Part shown: piece after piece, positions 1-8,392 of the stretch
How the letters are laid out: each line of letters starts with the position of its first letter
Numbering within the stretch: the first letter of the stretch is position 1
DNA from: Candidatus Pantoea bituminis
Lineage (GTDB): Bacteria; Pseudomonadota; Gammaproteobacteria; Enterobacterales; Enterobacteriaceae
Assembly: GCF_018842675.1 (NCBI RefSeq)
Contig: NZ_JAGTWO010000004.1
Location: 2,232,001 to 2,296,000, forward strand
Length of the DNA: 64,000 bases
Reading direction: 5' to 3'
Program-made: the position numbers and the translations under genes
Notes under the pieces: model-generated
What the model was told of the DNA's origin: nothing
The model's database searches: none
What the model saw: the letters and a program-made list of their open reading frames with translations, nothing else

Positions 1-861
1 GGCAAACCGGTCAGCGAACTGAGCGAAACCGAGAAGCAGACGGTAAGCGCGCTGGCAACACTGGCAGCTGGCCTCGCGGGCGGTCTGGCTGGCGGTAGTA
101 CGGCGGATGCGGTTGCAGGGGCTCAGGCCGGTAAGACGACGGTGGAGAATAACTATCTGAGCAGTAAGCAGATAGATGCCTGGTCCGCTGAAATGAAGCA
201 GTGTCAGGCTGGCGACTGCGGCGGCATTGTCACCAAGTATGAAGAACTGAGCACCGCCCAGCAGAAGCAGCTTATCAGCGACTGCGTAACCAGTCCGGTA
301 ACCTGTCAGCAGAAATACGGTGATGTACTGACCGGCAGCATGGCGGTGAAACAAGCGCTGGATCGGGCGATGGGCGAAGATATCCCGATCAGGATGGTCT
401 ACGATCTGACAGCGACCTGGGCGCATCAGATGGACGCTGACGGGATCGTTGCCAGCAATAAAGTATCAGAGCAGATTATGGCGAAATATGGCCTTGATCA
501 GGCTCAGGCAGATATTATTGCAGGCGTGGCGTTAAGTGCGCTGGGTGGAGTGAGTAAGGCCGGGAAGCCTAATTACACCTTAAATAAACATGGAGCAATG
601 CTTGGTATAAATGGCCCAACGGTTCCAAGCAAAACCTTATGGATGGGGAAAGGAAAAGAGAGGATAGATGTTGAGAATCCTGCGCCAGGAAAAAGAGCTG
701 GTCAAATACATTATCAAGATAGTAGTAATAACAAATATTATTATGATCCGATAACACAAAAATTCCCCAGAGCACCTAAGGGTGTAAATGATAAGATGAA
801 TGATCCTGCTTTTAAAAATGCGATCGATAAAGGCATGAAAAAATATCTTGGAGAAAAATGA
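1..861 (+). CDS. cdiA: CdiA C-terminal end (pre-toxin VENN domain plus toxin), 5' partial
   Basis: This frame is open from base 1, so the gene starts outside the window; 286 residues are visible. Residues 9-51 are a Gly/Ala-rich pre-toxin domain ending in the VENN motif at 142-153, the junction behind which CdiA proteins carry interchangeable toxins. Residues 52 to about 190 form a Cys-containing (two CQ..C pairs) linker or entry region. The last 90 residues change composition, become Lys/Asn-rich and contain RIDVENP and GQIHYQD; I recall this signature from polymorphic toxins of the Ntox24 type, but I am not sure and name no activity. CdiA proteins are secreted by the two-partner route and deliver the C-terminal toxin into neighbouring cells. 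An internal GTG in the VENN motif is not a real start. The next gene begins 1 nt after the stop and is the likely immunity gene. Confidence 0.85.
   Translation, partial: GKPVSELSETEKQTVSALATLAAGLAGGLAGGSTADAVAGAQAGKTTVENNYLSSKQIDAWSAEMKQCQAGDCGGIVTKYEELSTAQQKQLISDCVTSPVTCQQKYGDVLTGSMAVKQALDRAMGEDIPIRMVYDLTATWAHQMDADGIVASNKVSEQIMAKYGLDQAQADIIAGVALSALGGVSKAGKPNYTLNKHGAMLGINGPTVPSKTLWMGKGKERIDVENPAPGKRAGQIHYQDSSNNKYYYDPITQKFPRAPKGVNDKMNDPAFKNAIDKGMKKYLGEK
31..153 (+). repeat. Pre-toxin VENN coding repeat, copy 1
   Basis: These 41 codons (EKQTVSALA through VENN) recur in frame at 2514-2636 with many synonymous differences. The repeat is the coding homology across which CDI toxin modules are exchanged by recombination. 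Confidence 0.8.
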
Positions 862-862
862 T

Positions 863-1336
863 ATGCTAACCAATAGATTAATGCGTAACCAGCTTGTCAA
901 AATTAATTGGACGGAAATAGGAAAAAATTGCCTGACTTATGAGCTGGAAAGTATTGTATCTGAAGGTTTTATTGAGATTTGTGGATGTTTTTTGTCCAAA
1001 AAATTATTTTCATATTGCCAATCAAACTCTCCTGACAATTTTGAAGACGAAATTTCATTTGAATGCTTTGTAAACTCTTTTCATATGGATGATTATGTAA
1101 ATGAAAGGCATTTTGAATATTCAATTATTTTTAGTAATTCCATAATTAAAAAGTGGAATGAAATATATGTGGATAAATTAAACGTTATTATATCTCTGGA
1201 TGATGAGACATTGTTCCCAACAATTAAATTTCATCTAAAAAGAGACGGTCTTTCATGGTTGGATGAACATAACCTTGATGCGAGTATTCAGGCAGTTCTA
1301 ATAACTACAGATGAAATTACCATAGCTCAAACTTAA
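863..1336 (+). CDS. Probable CDI immunity protein
   Basis: A 157-residue acidic, soluble-looking protein with no signal peptide or membrane segment. I chose ATG 863 because GGAG at 850-853 lies 9 nt upstream; an in-frame TTG at 848 overlaps cdiA and has no ribosome site. The gene is very AT-rich compared with the chromosome, as is usual for horizontally exchanged immunity genes. Its position 1 nt behind the cdiA stop and before a terminator is the main reason for calling it the cognate immunity protein, which would bind and neutralise the adjacent toxin in the cytoplasm. The sequence itself matches no family I recognise. Confidence 0.7.
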   Translation: MLTNRLMRNQLVKINWTEIGKNCLTYELESIVSEGFIEICGCFLSKKLFSYCQSNSPDNFEDEISFECFVNSFHMDDYVNERHFEYSIIFSNSIIKKWNEIYVDKLNVIISLDDETLFPTIKFHLKRDGLSWLDEHNLDASIQAVLITTDEITIAQT

Positions 1337-1345
1337 GTAAAACAG

Positions 1346-1372
1346 AAACCCCAGCCAATCAACTGGGTTTTT
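1346..1372 (+). terminator. Rho-independent terminator after the CDI immunity gene
   Basis: ACCCCAG and CTGGGTTTTT arms flank a short A-rich loop and are followed by a T run; AAAC on the other side makes it partly usable for symE too, whose stop is at 1391. Confidence 0.75.
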
Positions 1373-1390
1373 ACTATGCATACCAGTCAG

Positions 1391-1603
1391 TTACCGTTCA
1401 TCCGCCAGCCGGATAATCAGCTGCCCGGCCTCCGGGATCACCTTGATCTTCTGGCCGGTCTCAAATCCAAAATCTGCCATCCAGTGCCCCTTAAGGGTGA
1501 TGGACGGTGACGGCTGAAACTTCTGCTGATCCCGGATGTAGCTCCCGGTATAACGCCGGGCTTTGGTTGAGACGTGTTCGCACTTATGATGTTGCGCAGC
1601 CAT
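1391..1603 (-). CDS. symE: SymE-like type I toxin family protein
   Basis: A 70-residue protein with the SymE core: ITLKGHWMADFGF followed by TGQKIKV and GQLIIRL, the AbrB/SpoVT-like fold seen in E. coli SymE. SymE is an SOS-induced RNA endonuclease-like toxin whose translation is repressed by the antisense RNA SymR. At 70 residues it is shorter than E. coli SymE (113) but covers the conserved domain. The start ATG at 1603 has GAGGTAG about 7 nt upstream. It runs opposite to the CDI genes and sits between the first immunity gene and the first orphan module. I could not identify a SymR equivalent or a LexA box by eye. Confidence 0.8.
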   Translation of the reverse strand: MAAQHHKCEHVSTKARRYTGSYIRDQQKFQPSPSITLKGHWMADFGFETGQKIKVIPEAGQLIIRLADER

Positions 1604-1621
1604 AGTAACTACCTCATATAG

Positions 1622-2167
1622 TTGTTGTGGTCAGCGGGCCGAGAAAACAAAGCTTACGCAGCAGCTTTAGCATCAGGTGGATTGTTATATTTACCTGGTG
1701 GAATGCAGATGACAGCGGGTATTGGCGCAACCGCAAATGCGGGTATCCAATACCTGGTTAATGGAGCAATAAATCCAACAGATCTTCTAATTGCCGGTTA
1801 TGTAGGTGCATTTACTGCAAATACAGGCTTCCTTGGAACTGTAGGTTGGAATGCGACAGGTGGCGTGACATCAAGCTATCTGCTCGGAGATGACACGATA
1901 AAAGGTGGTGTAATAAGTGGTGATGCTTCGGGGTTAGGTTATGGAATCGGTAAGGCGGCCACAATTTCATTAGATAAATGGGTAAACCCAGCATGGAAAA
2001 ATTACGAGTGGGTTGATATGGATATGGGGATAAGTAAGCCATTACCTTTATCACCAATACCCGTAATATCCGGTAACGCTATTTCATCAATAATTACAGA
2101 AGCAACTGGACAAGGTGGTTCTAAAGCCACGAATAGCTTGCAACTGGGGAATGAAAATGAAAAATAA
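1622..2167 (+). pseudogene. Orphan CDI toxin module 1, 5' truncated
   Basis: A 181-residue open frame with only a TTG at its left edge and no ribosome site, so it is the 3' remnant of a displaced cdiA toxin end. It begins at ENKAY, which aligns with ENKAF inside the second orphan toxin (2514-3287), so the pre-toxin and entry parts are missing. The body is rich in Gly/Ala/Ser/Thr with hydrophobic stretches (for example GGLLYLPGGMQMTAGIG), suggesting a membrane-active toxin; that is inference. It overlaps the start of a small membrane protein gene, the arrangement expected of a toxin/immunity pair. The left edge abuts symE, perhaps the insertion or recombination point. Confidence 0.6.
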
Positions 2168-2387
2168 CTTTTACCGTTGGCTCGCTGTTTTTATGGTTCT
2201 GATGATAATCATGAGTTTAAGTTCATTTTTTGCACTATTCATCAAACCCATTATTTTTTATTTTGAAACAGGTGATATCAATATTTATGTTGTTGATATT
2301 TTGTTTTTGAGCATTAAAATTGGTTCGTTTGTTAGCGGTACAATCGTCCTTGGATTATGGATTAAATATCGATTTAATATCTACTAA
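2157..2387 (+). CDS. Small membrane protein, probable immunity protein of orphan module 1
   Basis: A 76-residue protein with two hydrophobic segments, about residues 8-31 (starting WLAVFMVLMII) and 43-68, and charged ends, so an inner-membrane protein with two spans is likely. I chose ATG 2157 because GGGGA lies 6 nt upstream; ATG 2151 touches that site and is less likely. The start overlaps the toxin stop (2165-2167). Size, layout and position mirror the second orphan pair (3287-3515), which supports immunity against a membrane-targeting toxin. No family is recognised with certainty. Confidence 0.6.
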   Translation: MKNNFYRWLAVFMVLMIIMSLSSFFALFIKPIIFYFETGDINIYVVDILFLSIKIGSFVSGTIVLGLWIKYRFNIY

Positions 2388-2416
2388 CATAAACAACCTG
2401 GGCCAGAGTGGCCAGC

Positions 2417-2512
2417 ATGAGGAGTAATTTTTTCGGAACTGTTGGGTGGGAAATATCAGGTAGCGCACTAACTTATCAAATAAATCGTGATGACCCATTA
2501 GTAAGGGCAAAT
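2417..2512 (+). pseudogene. Fragment of a further orphan toxin module
   Basis: About 30 codons read NFFGTVGWEISGSALTYQ and then INRDDP, matching GFLGTVGWNATGGVTSSYLL of orphan module 1 at the pattern FxGTVGWxxxG. The frame then runs out of register into the pre-toxin repeat at 2514 and stops at 2564-2566. This is a short scar of a third toxin, left where the second module's VENN repeat recombined in. Confidence 0.5.
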
Positions 2513-2513
2513 A

Positions 2514-2636
2514 GAGAAGCAAACGGTGAGCGCGCTCGCTCTCCTGCCGGCTGGGTTTGCGGGTAGTCTGTCTGGAGGTAATACGGCGGATGCGGTTGCG
2601 GGAGCACAGGCCGTTAAGACAACGGTTGATAATAAT
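2514..2636 (+). repeat. Pre-toxin VENN coding repeat, copy 2 (VDNN variant)
   Basis: This stretch is in frame with copy 1 at 31-153 over 41 codons, ending VDNN in place of VENN. It marks the left border of the second displaced cdiA toxin module. Confidence 0.75.
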
Positions 2637-3287
2637 GCGTTCAGTCTGGGAACGGGCATGACGAGTATTGGTGCGGCGAATTAATCGTGGAATCAGTACG
2701 CGGAAAATAACAATCTGACACCGGAACAGAAACAAGCCGGACTAAATAAGATCGCCAAAGGTGATTTGCCTGAAGGTGCGAATATTACCAAAGCTATTGT
2801 CGAAGGTTATAAGGATGGTGTTTTGGTAGCAGGTGCGACTTATCTTGGGCCAGCGGCGTCTCTTGGTCAGTTTGTAGCCGGAGCGGCGATAGGCAGTGGC
2901 GCAAACACGGGCTACCAGTTCTATGAAATGAGCAACCAAGGCAATGAAAATAAGGCATTCGATTATTGGAGTGCTGCGGCGGCAGGAGCAACCGGCAGTC
3001 TTGCTCCGGGACGTGGTCTATGGACAAACGTTGGGATTGCGCTGGGAGGAACAGCATTTACTGATGGGCCTAATCCTATAGCATTATCTGGTGCTGGAGT
3101 AGCCTCTGGATTAAGCGGTGCATTCGGCAAATTTGCTCCTATTGGAGTTGATAAAATCATCGACGATAATAGTGTGCCGGGCTTAACGTACGATATCATT
3201 GGTGCAGGTGATTTTGAGTTTATCAATGGATTTGTTAAGGATGGATTAAACAGCCTTCCTAAAGATGAGAAAGGAAATGAGAAGTAA
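2514..3287 (+). pseudogene. Orphan CDI toxin module 2 (pre-toxin plus membrane-type toxin), in-frame stop
   Basis: The frame reads EKQTVSALA, the Gly/Ser pre-toxin stretch, VDNN, then a TAA at 2682-2684, and continues in the same frame through SWNQYAENNNLTPEQKQ and KGDLPEGANITKAIVEGYKD to the stop at 3285-3287. The part after the stop is a family I recall as a common C-terminal end of enterobacterial CdiA/haemagglutinin proteins. The toxin part is Gly/Ala-rich and hydrophobic. With no cdiA N-terminus attached, a nonsense codon in the linker and no ribosome site, it should be silent until recombined onto cdiA through the VENN repeat. It overlaps the following immunity gene by one base (TAATG). 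Confidence 0.65.
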
Positions 3288-3515
3288 TGATTAAATATAA
3301 AGCTATTTATTTATTCTTGCATTTTTTGCGTGCTGGCCAATCTGATTATGGGGGTGGGCGGAGCAGCATTAATTTATATTTCCAAGGGGCATTTTTACTA
3401 TCCATTTCATCAGGTGATAAGAGCTATTTCTTTTGGGATAATTGCAGGCTCAGCCATTACACTCGCAGCAATTTTATTTAAACTTATCGATATATTTAAA
3501 ATAAAAAAACGTTAA
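3287..3515 (+). pseudogene. Immunity-type membrane protein of orphan module 2, frameshifted
   Basis: ATG 3287 overlaps the toxin stop. The first 13 codons (MIKYKAIYLFLHF) are followed by a T6 run at 3322-3327, after which the sensible frame is the next one (VLANLIMGVGG to FKIKKR, stop at 3513-3515). Removing one T, or adding two, gives a protein of about 75 residues with two membrane spans, parallel to the immunity protein at 2157-2387. As written, the gene is broken: an intact-looking toxin end beside a damaged immunity gene. The long T run makes a sequencing indel quite possible. Confidence 0.6.
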
Positions 3516-3779
3516 ATACACCCCATTCCTTTTTGGATGGGATCCTTCAAACCTGCCAAACGCACACACCTACTCGTTAGATAATTGGATTTTGGTTATC
3601 CCCCCCGCCATTTAAAATATTTTCAACCCTGATAAATTGACATAAATATTAAAGATGGAGGTTTTTTATTTATAAAGTAGACCCATAGCAAAATAAATTG
3701 CTGGTGAATCTGTTGGGAAATATGCGCCCGATTTGTTAACGCCATGAGTGGGATCTTTTTCGGGCTTAGCGGATTTTTA

Positions 3780-3995
3780 TTACCAGAAGCGATATTGCTG
3801 ATCCAGCTGATGAATCGATTCCTGACGCTCCATACTTTCATTTTCTTGTGATTTCACTGCTAACAGCAAATCTGCATCTTCTTGGCAGATAACATACACC
3901 GACTGACGTCCCGGCAGATTCACGGTAATAATGCTCTCCTCAACAGCATCAAGCACTTCATCATGTTGGCTCAAATAGCTATAAACGTGTTCCAC
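3780..3995 (-). CDS. Small acidic protein of unknown function
   Basis: A 71-residue acidic protein without membrane segment or signal peptide; the middle (ITVNLPGRQSVYVICQED) looks like beta strands and the C-terminal third is helical and Glu/Gln-rich. The start is GTG 3995 with AGGAGA 5 nt upstream, a strong site, so I believe the gene is real. It stands alone between the CDI region and the aldehyde dehydrogenase. I do not recognise the family. Confidence 0.6.
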   Translation of the reverse strand: MEHVYSYLSQHDEVLDAVEESIITVNLPGRQSVYVICQEDADLLLAVKSQENESMERQESIHQLDQQYRFW

Positions 3996-4216
3996 AATTA
4001 TCTCCTTATATTGAAAGACGCGCAGTGTACGAAGAGTCGTAACTTACTATCGACAAAACCTGATTGATCTTGAACGCATTCTGACTTCTGAACTTGCAGC
4101 ACTCTGACACGCGCAGTTGACTATTTTATGACAGCAAACCGTGATTCATCCGATCTACCCGCGCGGCGCATCTTCCCTATCAACGTATTACATCACAGCG
4201 ACAACCCGTCGTTGAT

Positions 4217-4252
4217 AAAAACGGGCGCGCTGCAACGGCTGCAACACGCCCG
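4217..4252 (-). terminator. Terminator of the aldehyde dehydrogenase gene
   Basis: On the minus strand CGGGCG and CGCCCG arms enclose a stem-capable TTGCAG..TTGCAG loop region and are followed by TTTTTA. Confidence 0.6.
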
Positions 4253-4257
4253 AGGGA

Positions 4258-5777
4258 TTAGAAGAAGCCCAGCGGCTGAATGCTGTAACTTACCAGCAGA
4301 TTTTTAGTTTGCTGATAGTGATCAAGCATCATTTTGTGGGTTTCACGGCCAATGCCCGATTTTTTGTAACCGCCAAATGCCGCATGTGCCGGATAAAGAT
4401 GGTAACAGTTGGTCCAGACGCGTCCGGCTTTGATTGCCCTACCCACGCGATAGGCGCGGTTGATGTCACGCGTCCAGACGCCGGCGCCCAATCCGTAAAT
4501 CGAATCATTGGCGATGCTGACCGCTTCCGCCTCATCTTTAAAGGTGGTAATACCGATCACCGGCCCAAAAATCTCTTCCTGGAACACCCGCATGCTGTTG
4601 TTGCCTTTCAGCAGCGTCGGTTGAATGTAATAGCCGCTGGAAAGCGATCCTTCCAGTTTTTCCACGCCTCCGCCCACCAGCACTTCTGCGCCCTCTTGCT
4701 GCGCAATCTCCAGATAAGAGAGGATTTTATCGAACTGCTGCTGTGACGCTTGCGCACCAATCATGGTTTCGGTATCCATCGGATCACCACGCTTGATGGT
4801 TTTGATGCGTTTTAACACGGCGGCCATGAAAGGTTCATAAATTGATTCTTGCACCAGCGCACGGGAAGGACAGGTACAGACTTCGCCCTGATTCAGGAAG
4901 CCGAGCACCACGCCTTCTGCGGCCTTCTCAATAAAGCTCTCTTCCGCCTGCATAATGTCTTCAAAAAAGATATTCGGTGATTTTCCGCCTAACTCAACGG
5001 TAGAAGGAATCAGGCTTTTCGCTGCCAGTTCGAGAATATGGCCGCCCGTGGCAGTTGAGCCGGTAAAGGCAACTTTGGCAATCCCAGGATGCGAGGCCAG
5101 CGCTTCACCCGCTTCTTTACCAAAGCCATGCACCACGTTTATGACACCCGGAGGTAATAGATCTTTGATCAGATCAACAAAAAGCGTGATAGAAAGCGGC
5201 GTCTGTTCTGCGGGTTTTAACACCACGCAATTGCCTGCCCCCAGCGCCGGAGCGAGTTTCCACGCCGCCATCAACAGTGGGAAGTTCCACGGGATAATCT
5301 GCGCGACCACGCCCAGCGGTTCATGGAAATGATAGGCCGCAGTAAACTCATCAATCTCCGCCGCACTGCCCTCTTGCGCCCGCACGCAGCCCGCAAAATA
5401 GCGGAAATGGTCAACAGCCAGCGGCATATCAGCAGCCAGGGTTTCACGTACGGGTTTGCCGTTATCCCAGGTTTCGTTTACAGCGATATATTCAAGATTC
5501 TCTTCCAGCCGATCGGCAATTTTTAACAGCACCAGCGCGCGCTGCTGCGGCGAGGTTTTACCCCATGCATCAGCGGCGGCAGCGGCGGCGGCCACGGCAT
5601 TATCGACATCAGCGCTATCAGAGCGCGGAAACTCCCCACGGTTGATCCGTTCACTGGCGAGGTATTGGTGAAGTAGTTGCCATTAACCGGCGCTACAAAC
5701 TCACCGTTAATAAAATTGCCATAGTTTTTTTGTAGCTGAATGAGAGAACCTTGTTCTCCGGGAGCGGCGTAACGCAT
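4258..5777 (-). pseudogene. AldB/ExaC-type NAD(P)-dependent aldehyde dehydrogenase, frameshifted
   Basis: Read across one frame change it encodes about 506 residues, the AldB length. It oxidises short aldehydes such as acetaldehyde to acids in the cytosol. Seen: the N-terminal [25 protein letters not shown], the cofactor motif FTGSTATGG, the catalytic ELGGKSPN, and the nucleophile in [11 protein letters not shown], with [11 protein letters not shown] near the end. ATG 5777 has AAGGAG upstream. The break lies at the C4 run 5634-5637: one more C restores STVGEFPRSD and gives the same spacing from PVNG to DVD as in E. coli AldB. The split is most simply a one-base homopolymer loss, so the gene may be intact in the organism. 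Confidence 0.85.
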
Positions 5778-6009
5778 GGTGTTTCTCCTTGTAGAGTGCA
5801 GGATGTAACAACAATTAAACTTATTATTAACATGGCTGATCTTCGTCAGACTGTCAGATTTAGAGAGAGGAAACTGTGACCGCGGCGAAGGAATAGTTGC
5901 GCGACGTAAAGCTACAGATAATTCCGACTTTTCCCCGCTGCGCTCACATAAAAGAAACTTGTCGCTGAGAAACAGTCAATATGGGGAAGTATTCATACAG
6001 GAGATCAGC

Positions 6010-6572
6010 ATGCTGGCTTCGGCTTTTACCTTAATGCGCAAAAAGCAGACTTCGTTCATCAGTTCATTCGTAATCCGCGCAAAATGGGCAGCATTACGCC
6101 TTCATCAGACACACTGTGCCGAGCCATGACCCATTCAGTCGCGTGGGATAATCAACTGAATATTGCGGAGTTGGGTGCAGGTGATGGGGTTCTAACCCGC
6201 CAACTTCTGGCGCGGATGTCGCCGGAAGCGACGCTGGATGTGTTTGAGATCAGCGGTTCGCTGGCAGAGAAACTTATCGCAATGGACGATCCTCGCATGA
6301 CGGTTCGTACCTGTTCAGCGGAATACCTTAACGGGAAATACGATGCCATTTTCTCTGGCCTGCCGCTGTTATCACTGCCGCCTGCTTTGCGTGATGCGAT
6401 CCTGCGAGCAGTATTTAATGCGTTAAGCCCAACCGGCGTATTTGTACAGTTTCAATATACGTCACTGACGCAACCCGATCTGTCGCGCTATTTCACCTGG
6501 GAACGCCAGCGGGTGCTTAAAAACGTGCCACCCGCCTGGGTTTATCGCTGCACGCGTAACTATGCGCCTTGA
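6010..6572 (+). pseudogene. Class I SAM-dependent methyltransferase (phospholipid N-methyltransferase-like), frameshifted start
   Basis: The long frame contains PRKMGSITPSS, then AELGAGDGVLTRQLL (SAM-binding motif I), DVFEISGSLAEKL and FSGLPLLSLP, a layout I associate with PmtA-like methyltransferases. ATG 6010 has AGGAG 6 nt upstream but is out of frame with the rest; one extra base near 6018 would give MLAFGFYLNAQKADF, which continues properly into the body. The only in-frame ATG (6084) has no ribosome site and would cut off conserved residues. The intact length would be about 187 residues. The gene ends convergent with the next, overlapping it by 13 nt. Confidence 0.7.
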
Positions 6573-7282
6573 GCCTGCTTGATTGCCGGGCGCGTCTGTA
6601 ACCAGAACGCGCTCAGCAACTCCCGCGCCCAGTCAGCGTCTTCTGCTTCTGCCCCGCTCATTTCCACACCTTCAGGCAAACATGCACGCATGATCTGCTG
6701 AGTAAATTCCGGGTGAAACTGCACAGATAATGCCTGCGGTGAATAGCGCACGATTTGACAGCCATCTTTGGCAGAATGCGCCAGCACCTGCGCTTGCGGC
6801 GGCGGTGTAATCACCGATTGTCGATGTGAAAGCCAGACACTGAAAGATTTAGGTAGTGCGGACAGCAGCGGATCCTGTTGCGCCTGCGCGCTGCACACCA
6901 GCGGCAATAAACCGCGTTCCCAGCCTTGCGGATTGTCTGCCACTTTACCGCCTAGCGCGTAGGACATCAGCTGATGCCCATAGCAAACGCCAAGCAACGG
7001 CAACTCAGCGTCGATAGCGGCGCGTACCCACGCCGCGCTGCGCTCGCTCCATTCGGCGTGGTCAGTCACCATCGCCCAGGAACCACTGAGAATAGCAGCG
7101 GAAATTTGGCTAAATTCAGGCAGCGCTTCACCCAAATGCGGGCGCACAATAACGTACTCATCGGGCTGTAAATCTAACGCGTCAATAAACCAGGCGGGCT
7201 GTTCGCCAATTTGTGCCACGACGTTTGCGGGAGGAACTTCTAGCTGAATTAAGGCAAGGGGTAATGCAGGCGTTTTTATCAT
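6560..7282 (-). CDS. Class I glutamine amidotransferase domain protein
   Basis: A 240-residue stand-alone GATase1 protein. Such domains release ammonia from glutamine, or act as gamma-glutamyl hydrolases, with a Cys-His-Glu triad. Seen: the nucleophile elbow GVCYGHQLM near residue 100, and QFHPEF with the His and Glu near residue 190. It resembles the YfeJ-type 'GMP synthase-like' proteins with no synthetase partner; the substrate is unknown. The start ATG 7282 faces away from the EamA transporter gene, and the end overlaps the methyltransferase end by 13 nt. Confidence 0.8.
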   Translation of the reverse strand: MIKTPALPLALIQLEVPPANVVAQIGEQPAWFIDALDLQPDEYVIVRPHLGEALPEFSQISAAILSGSWAMVTDHAEWSERSAAWVRAAIDAELPLLGVCYGHQLMSYALGGKVADNPQGWERGLLPLVCSAQAQQDPLLSALPKSFSVWLSHRQSVITPPPQAQVLAHSAKDGCQIVRYSPQALSVQFHPEFTQQIMRACLPEGVEMSGAEAEDADWARELLSAFWLQTRPAIKQAQGA

Positions 7283-7462
7283 ACCGAATCGAATCCTCTG
7301 CGAAGTGGGCGTTTCGGAAAATCAGTCTGCCAGCAATCGCCTTAAAAGTCTTATGATTTTCCATTCGAAGTAAAAACAGAAAATATCTTTCATCTCCTGA
7401 CAGAATGCCCCCAGATCGTGCCATCATTAGTGTGCAAAGGTAACTAATTAAAGGATGGTATT

Positions 7463-8346
7463 GTGGCGGCGCGGCATTTTTTTCTGGTCTTAATGGTGGT
7501 GTGTATCTGGGCCTTCAATAACGTAGCAGTGAAATGGGGCTTGCTGGAGTTACCGCCGCTGTTCCTGACGTGGATGCGTTTCGTGGTGGTCGCCATTATT
7601 TTGGTGCCGTTCTGCCGTATAAACCGGCAGCAATTCCCTGGCTGCTGCTGCTGGCCTTCACCTTCGGTTTTATGCACTTCTCGTTGCTGTTCGTCGGAAT
7701 GCGCTACACCGATGCCGGAACCGGCGCGATTGTGGTGCAGCTCGGCACGCCGATTGCCATGTTGCTGGCGATGGTGGTGCTGAAAGAGAAGCTAAAAATG
7801 GTGCAGCTGTTTGGCATTTTGGTTTCACTGAGCGGCGTGGTGGTGCTATCCGGCAGCCCAACCATTCCTACGTGGTGGGTACTATGCCTGCTGTTGTGCA
7901 GCGCTACCGGCTGGGCCGTCAGCAACCTGATCGTCAAAAAATCACCCTCGATTAAACCACTGACCATGACCGGCTGGATTGCCTTTTTGGCGGTTCCGAT
8001 TGTTGGCGTTGCTTCGTTAGTCATGGAATCTCATCAGCTGACGGCGTTGAGTCACGCAGGCTGGCGCGGCTGGTTTGCCATTTTTTACAGCGCTATCGCC
8101 TCGTCGATTGTTGCTTACACGCTGTGGTACATGCTGTTGAAAAAATACAACGTCAATTTGATCATGCCCTACTCGCTGCTGACGCCAGTCTTGTCGGTCT
8201 TGATGGGGATTGTGGTATTGGGTGACAGTCTGAACAGCTTTAAAATTATTGGCGCCTCGCTGGTGATTTTGGGGACAGCGATTGCCGTGATTAACCTGCG
8301 TAACCTGCGCATGCACGCACGTTTCCCGCGTCTTCGTCGACGTTAA
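7463..8346 (+). pseudogene. EamA/DMT-family membrane transporter, frameshifted
   Basis: Two frames join into a protein of about 294 residues with some ten hydrophobic segments and two EamA repeats, typical of drug/metabolite transporters (metabolite exporters of the inner membrane). The first frame gives the first segment (LVLMVVCIWAFNNVAVKWG) and the second gives WLLLLAFTFGF onward, ending in Arg-rich residues. The break lies between the T4 run at 7599-7602 and about 7622; one extra T would read IIFGAVLPYKPAAIPW. The start GTG 7463 has AAGGATGG 5-6 nt upstream. The substrate cannot be predicted. Confidence 0.75.
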
Positions 8347-8392
8347 AGCAGCGTGCTATGCTTGAGAGAACGTGATTCTCAGGAGCATAAAC

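Noticed and set aside
3623..3841. A 72-codon minus-strand frame overlapping the small gene at 3780-3995
   Set aside because: It has no ribosome site, an odd Lys/Pro/Trp composition, and overlaps the 3' end of a better supported gene.
5644..5652. A 7-bp deletion between GAACGG repeats as cause of the aldehyde dehydrogenase break
   Set aside because: It would make the stretch before DVD two residues longer than in E. coli AldB; adding one C to the C4 run at 5634 gives the right length and fits the homopolymer pattern of the other breaks.
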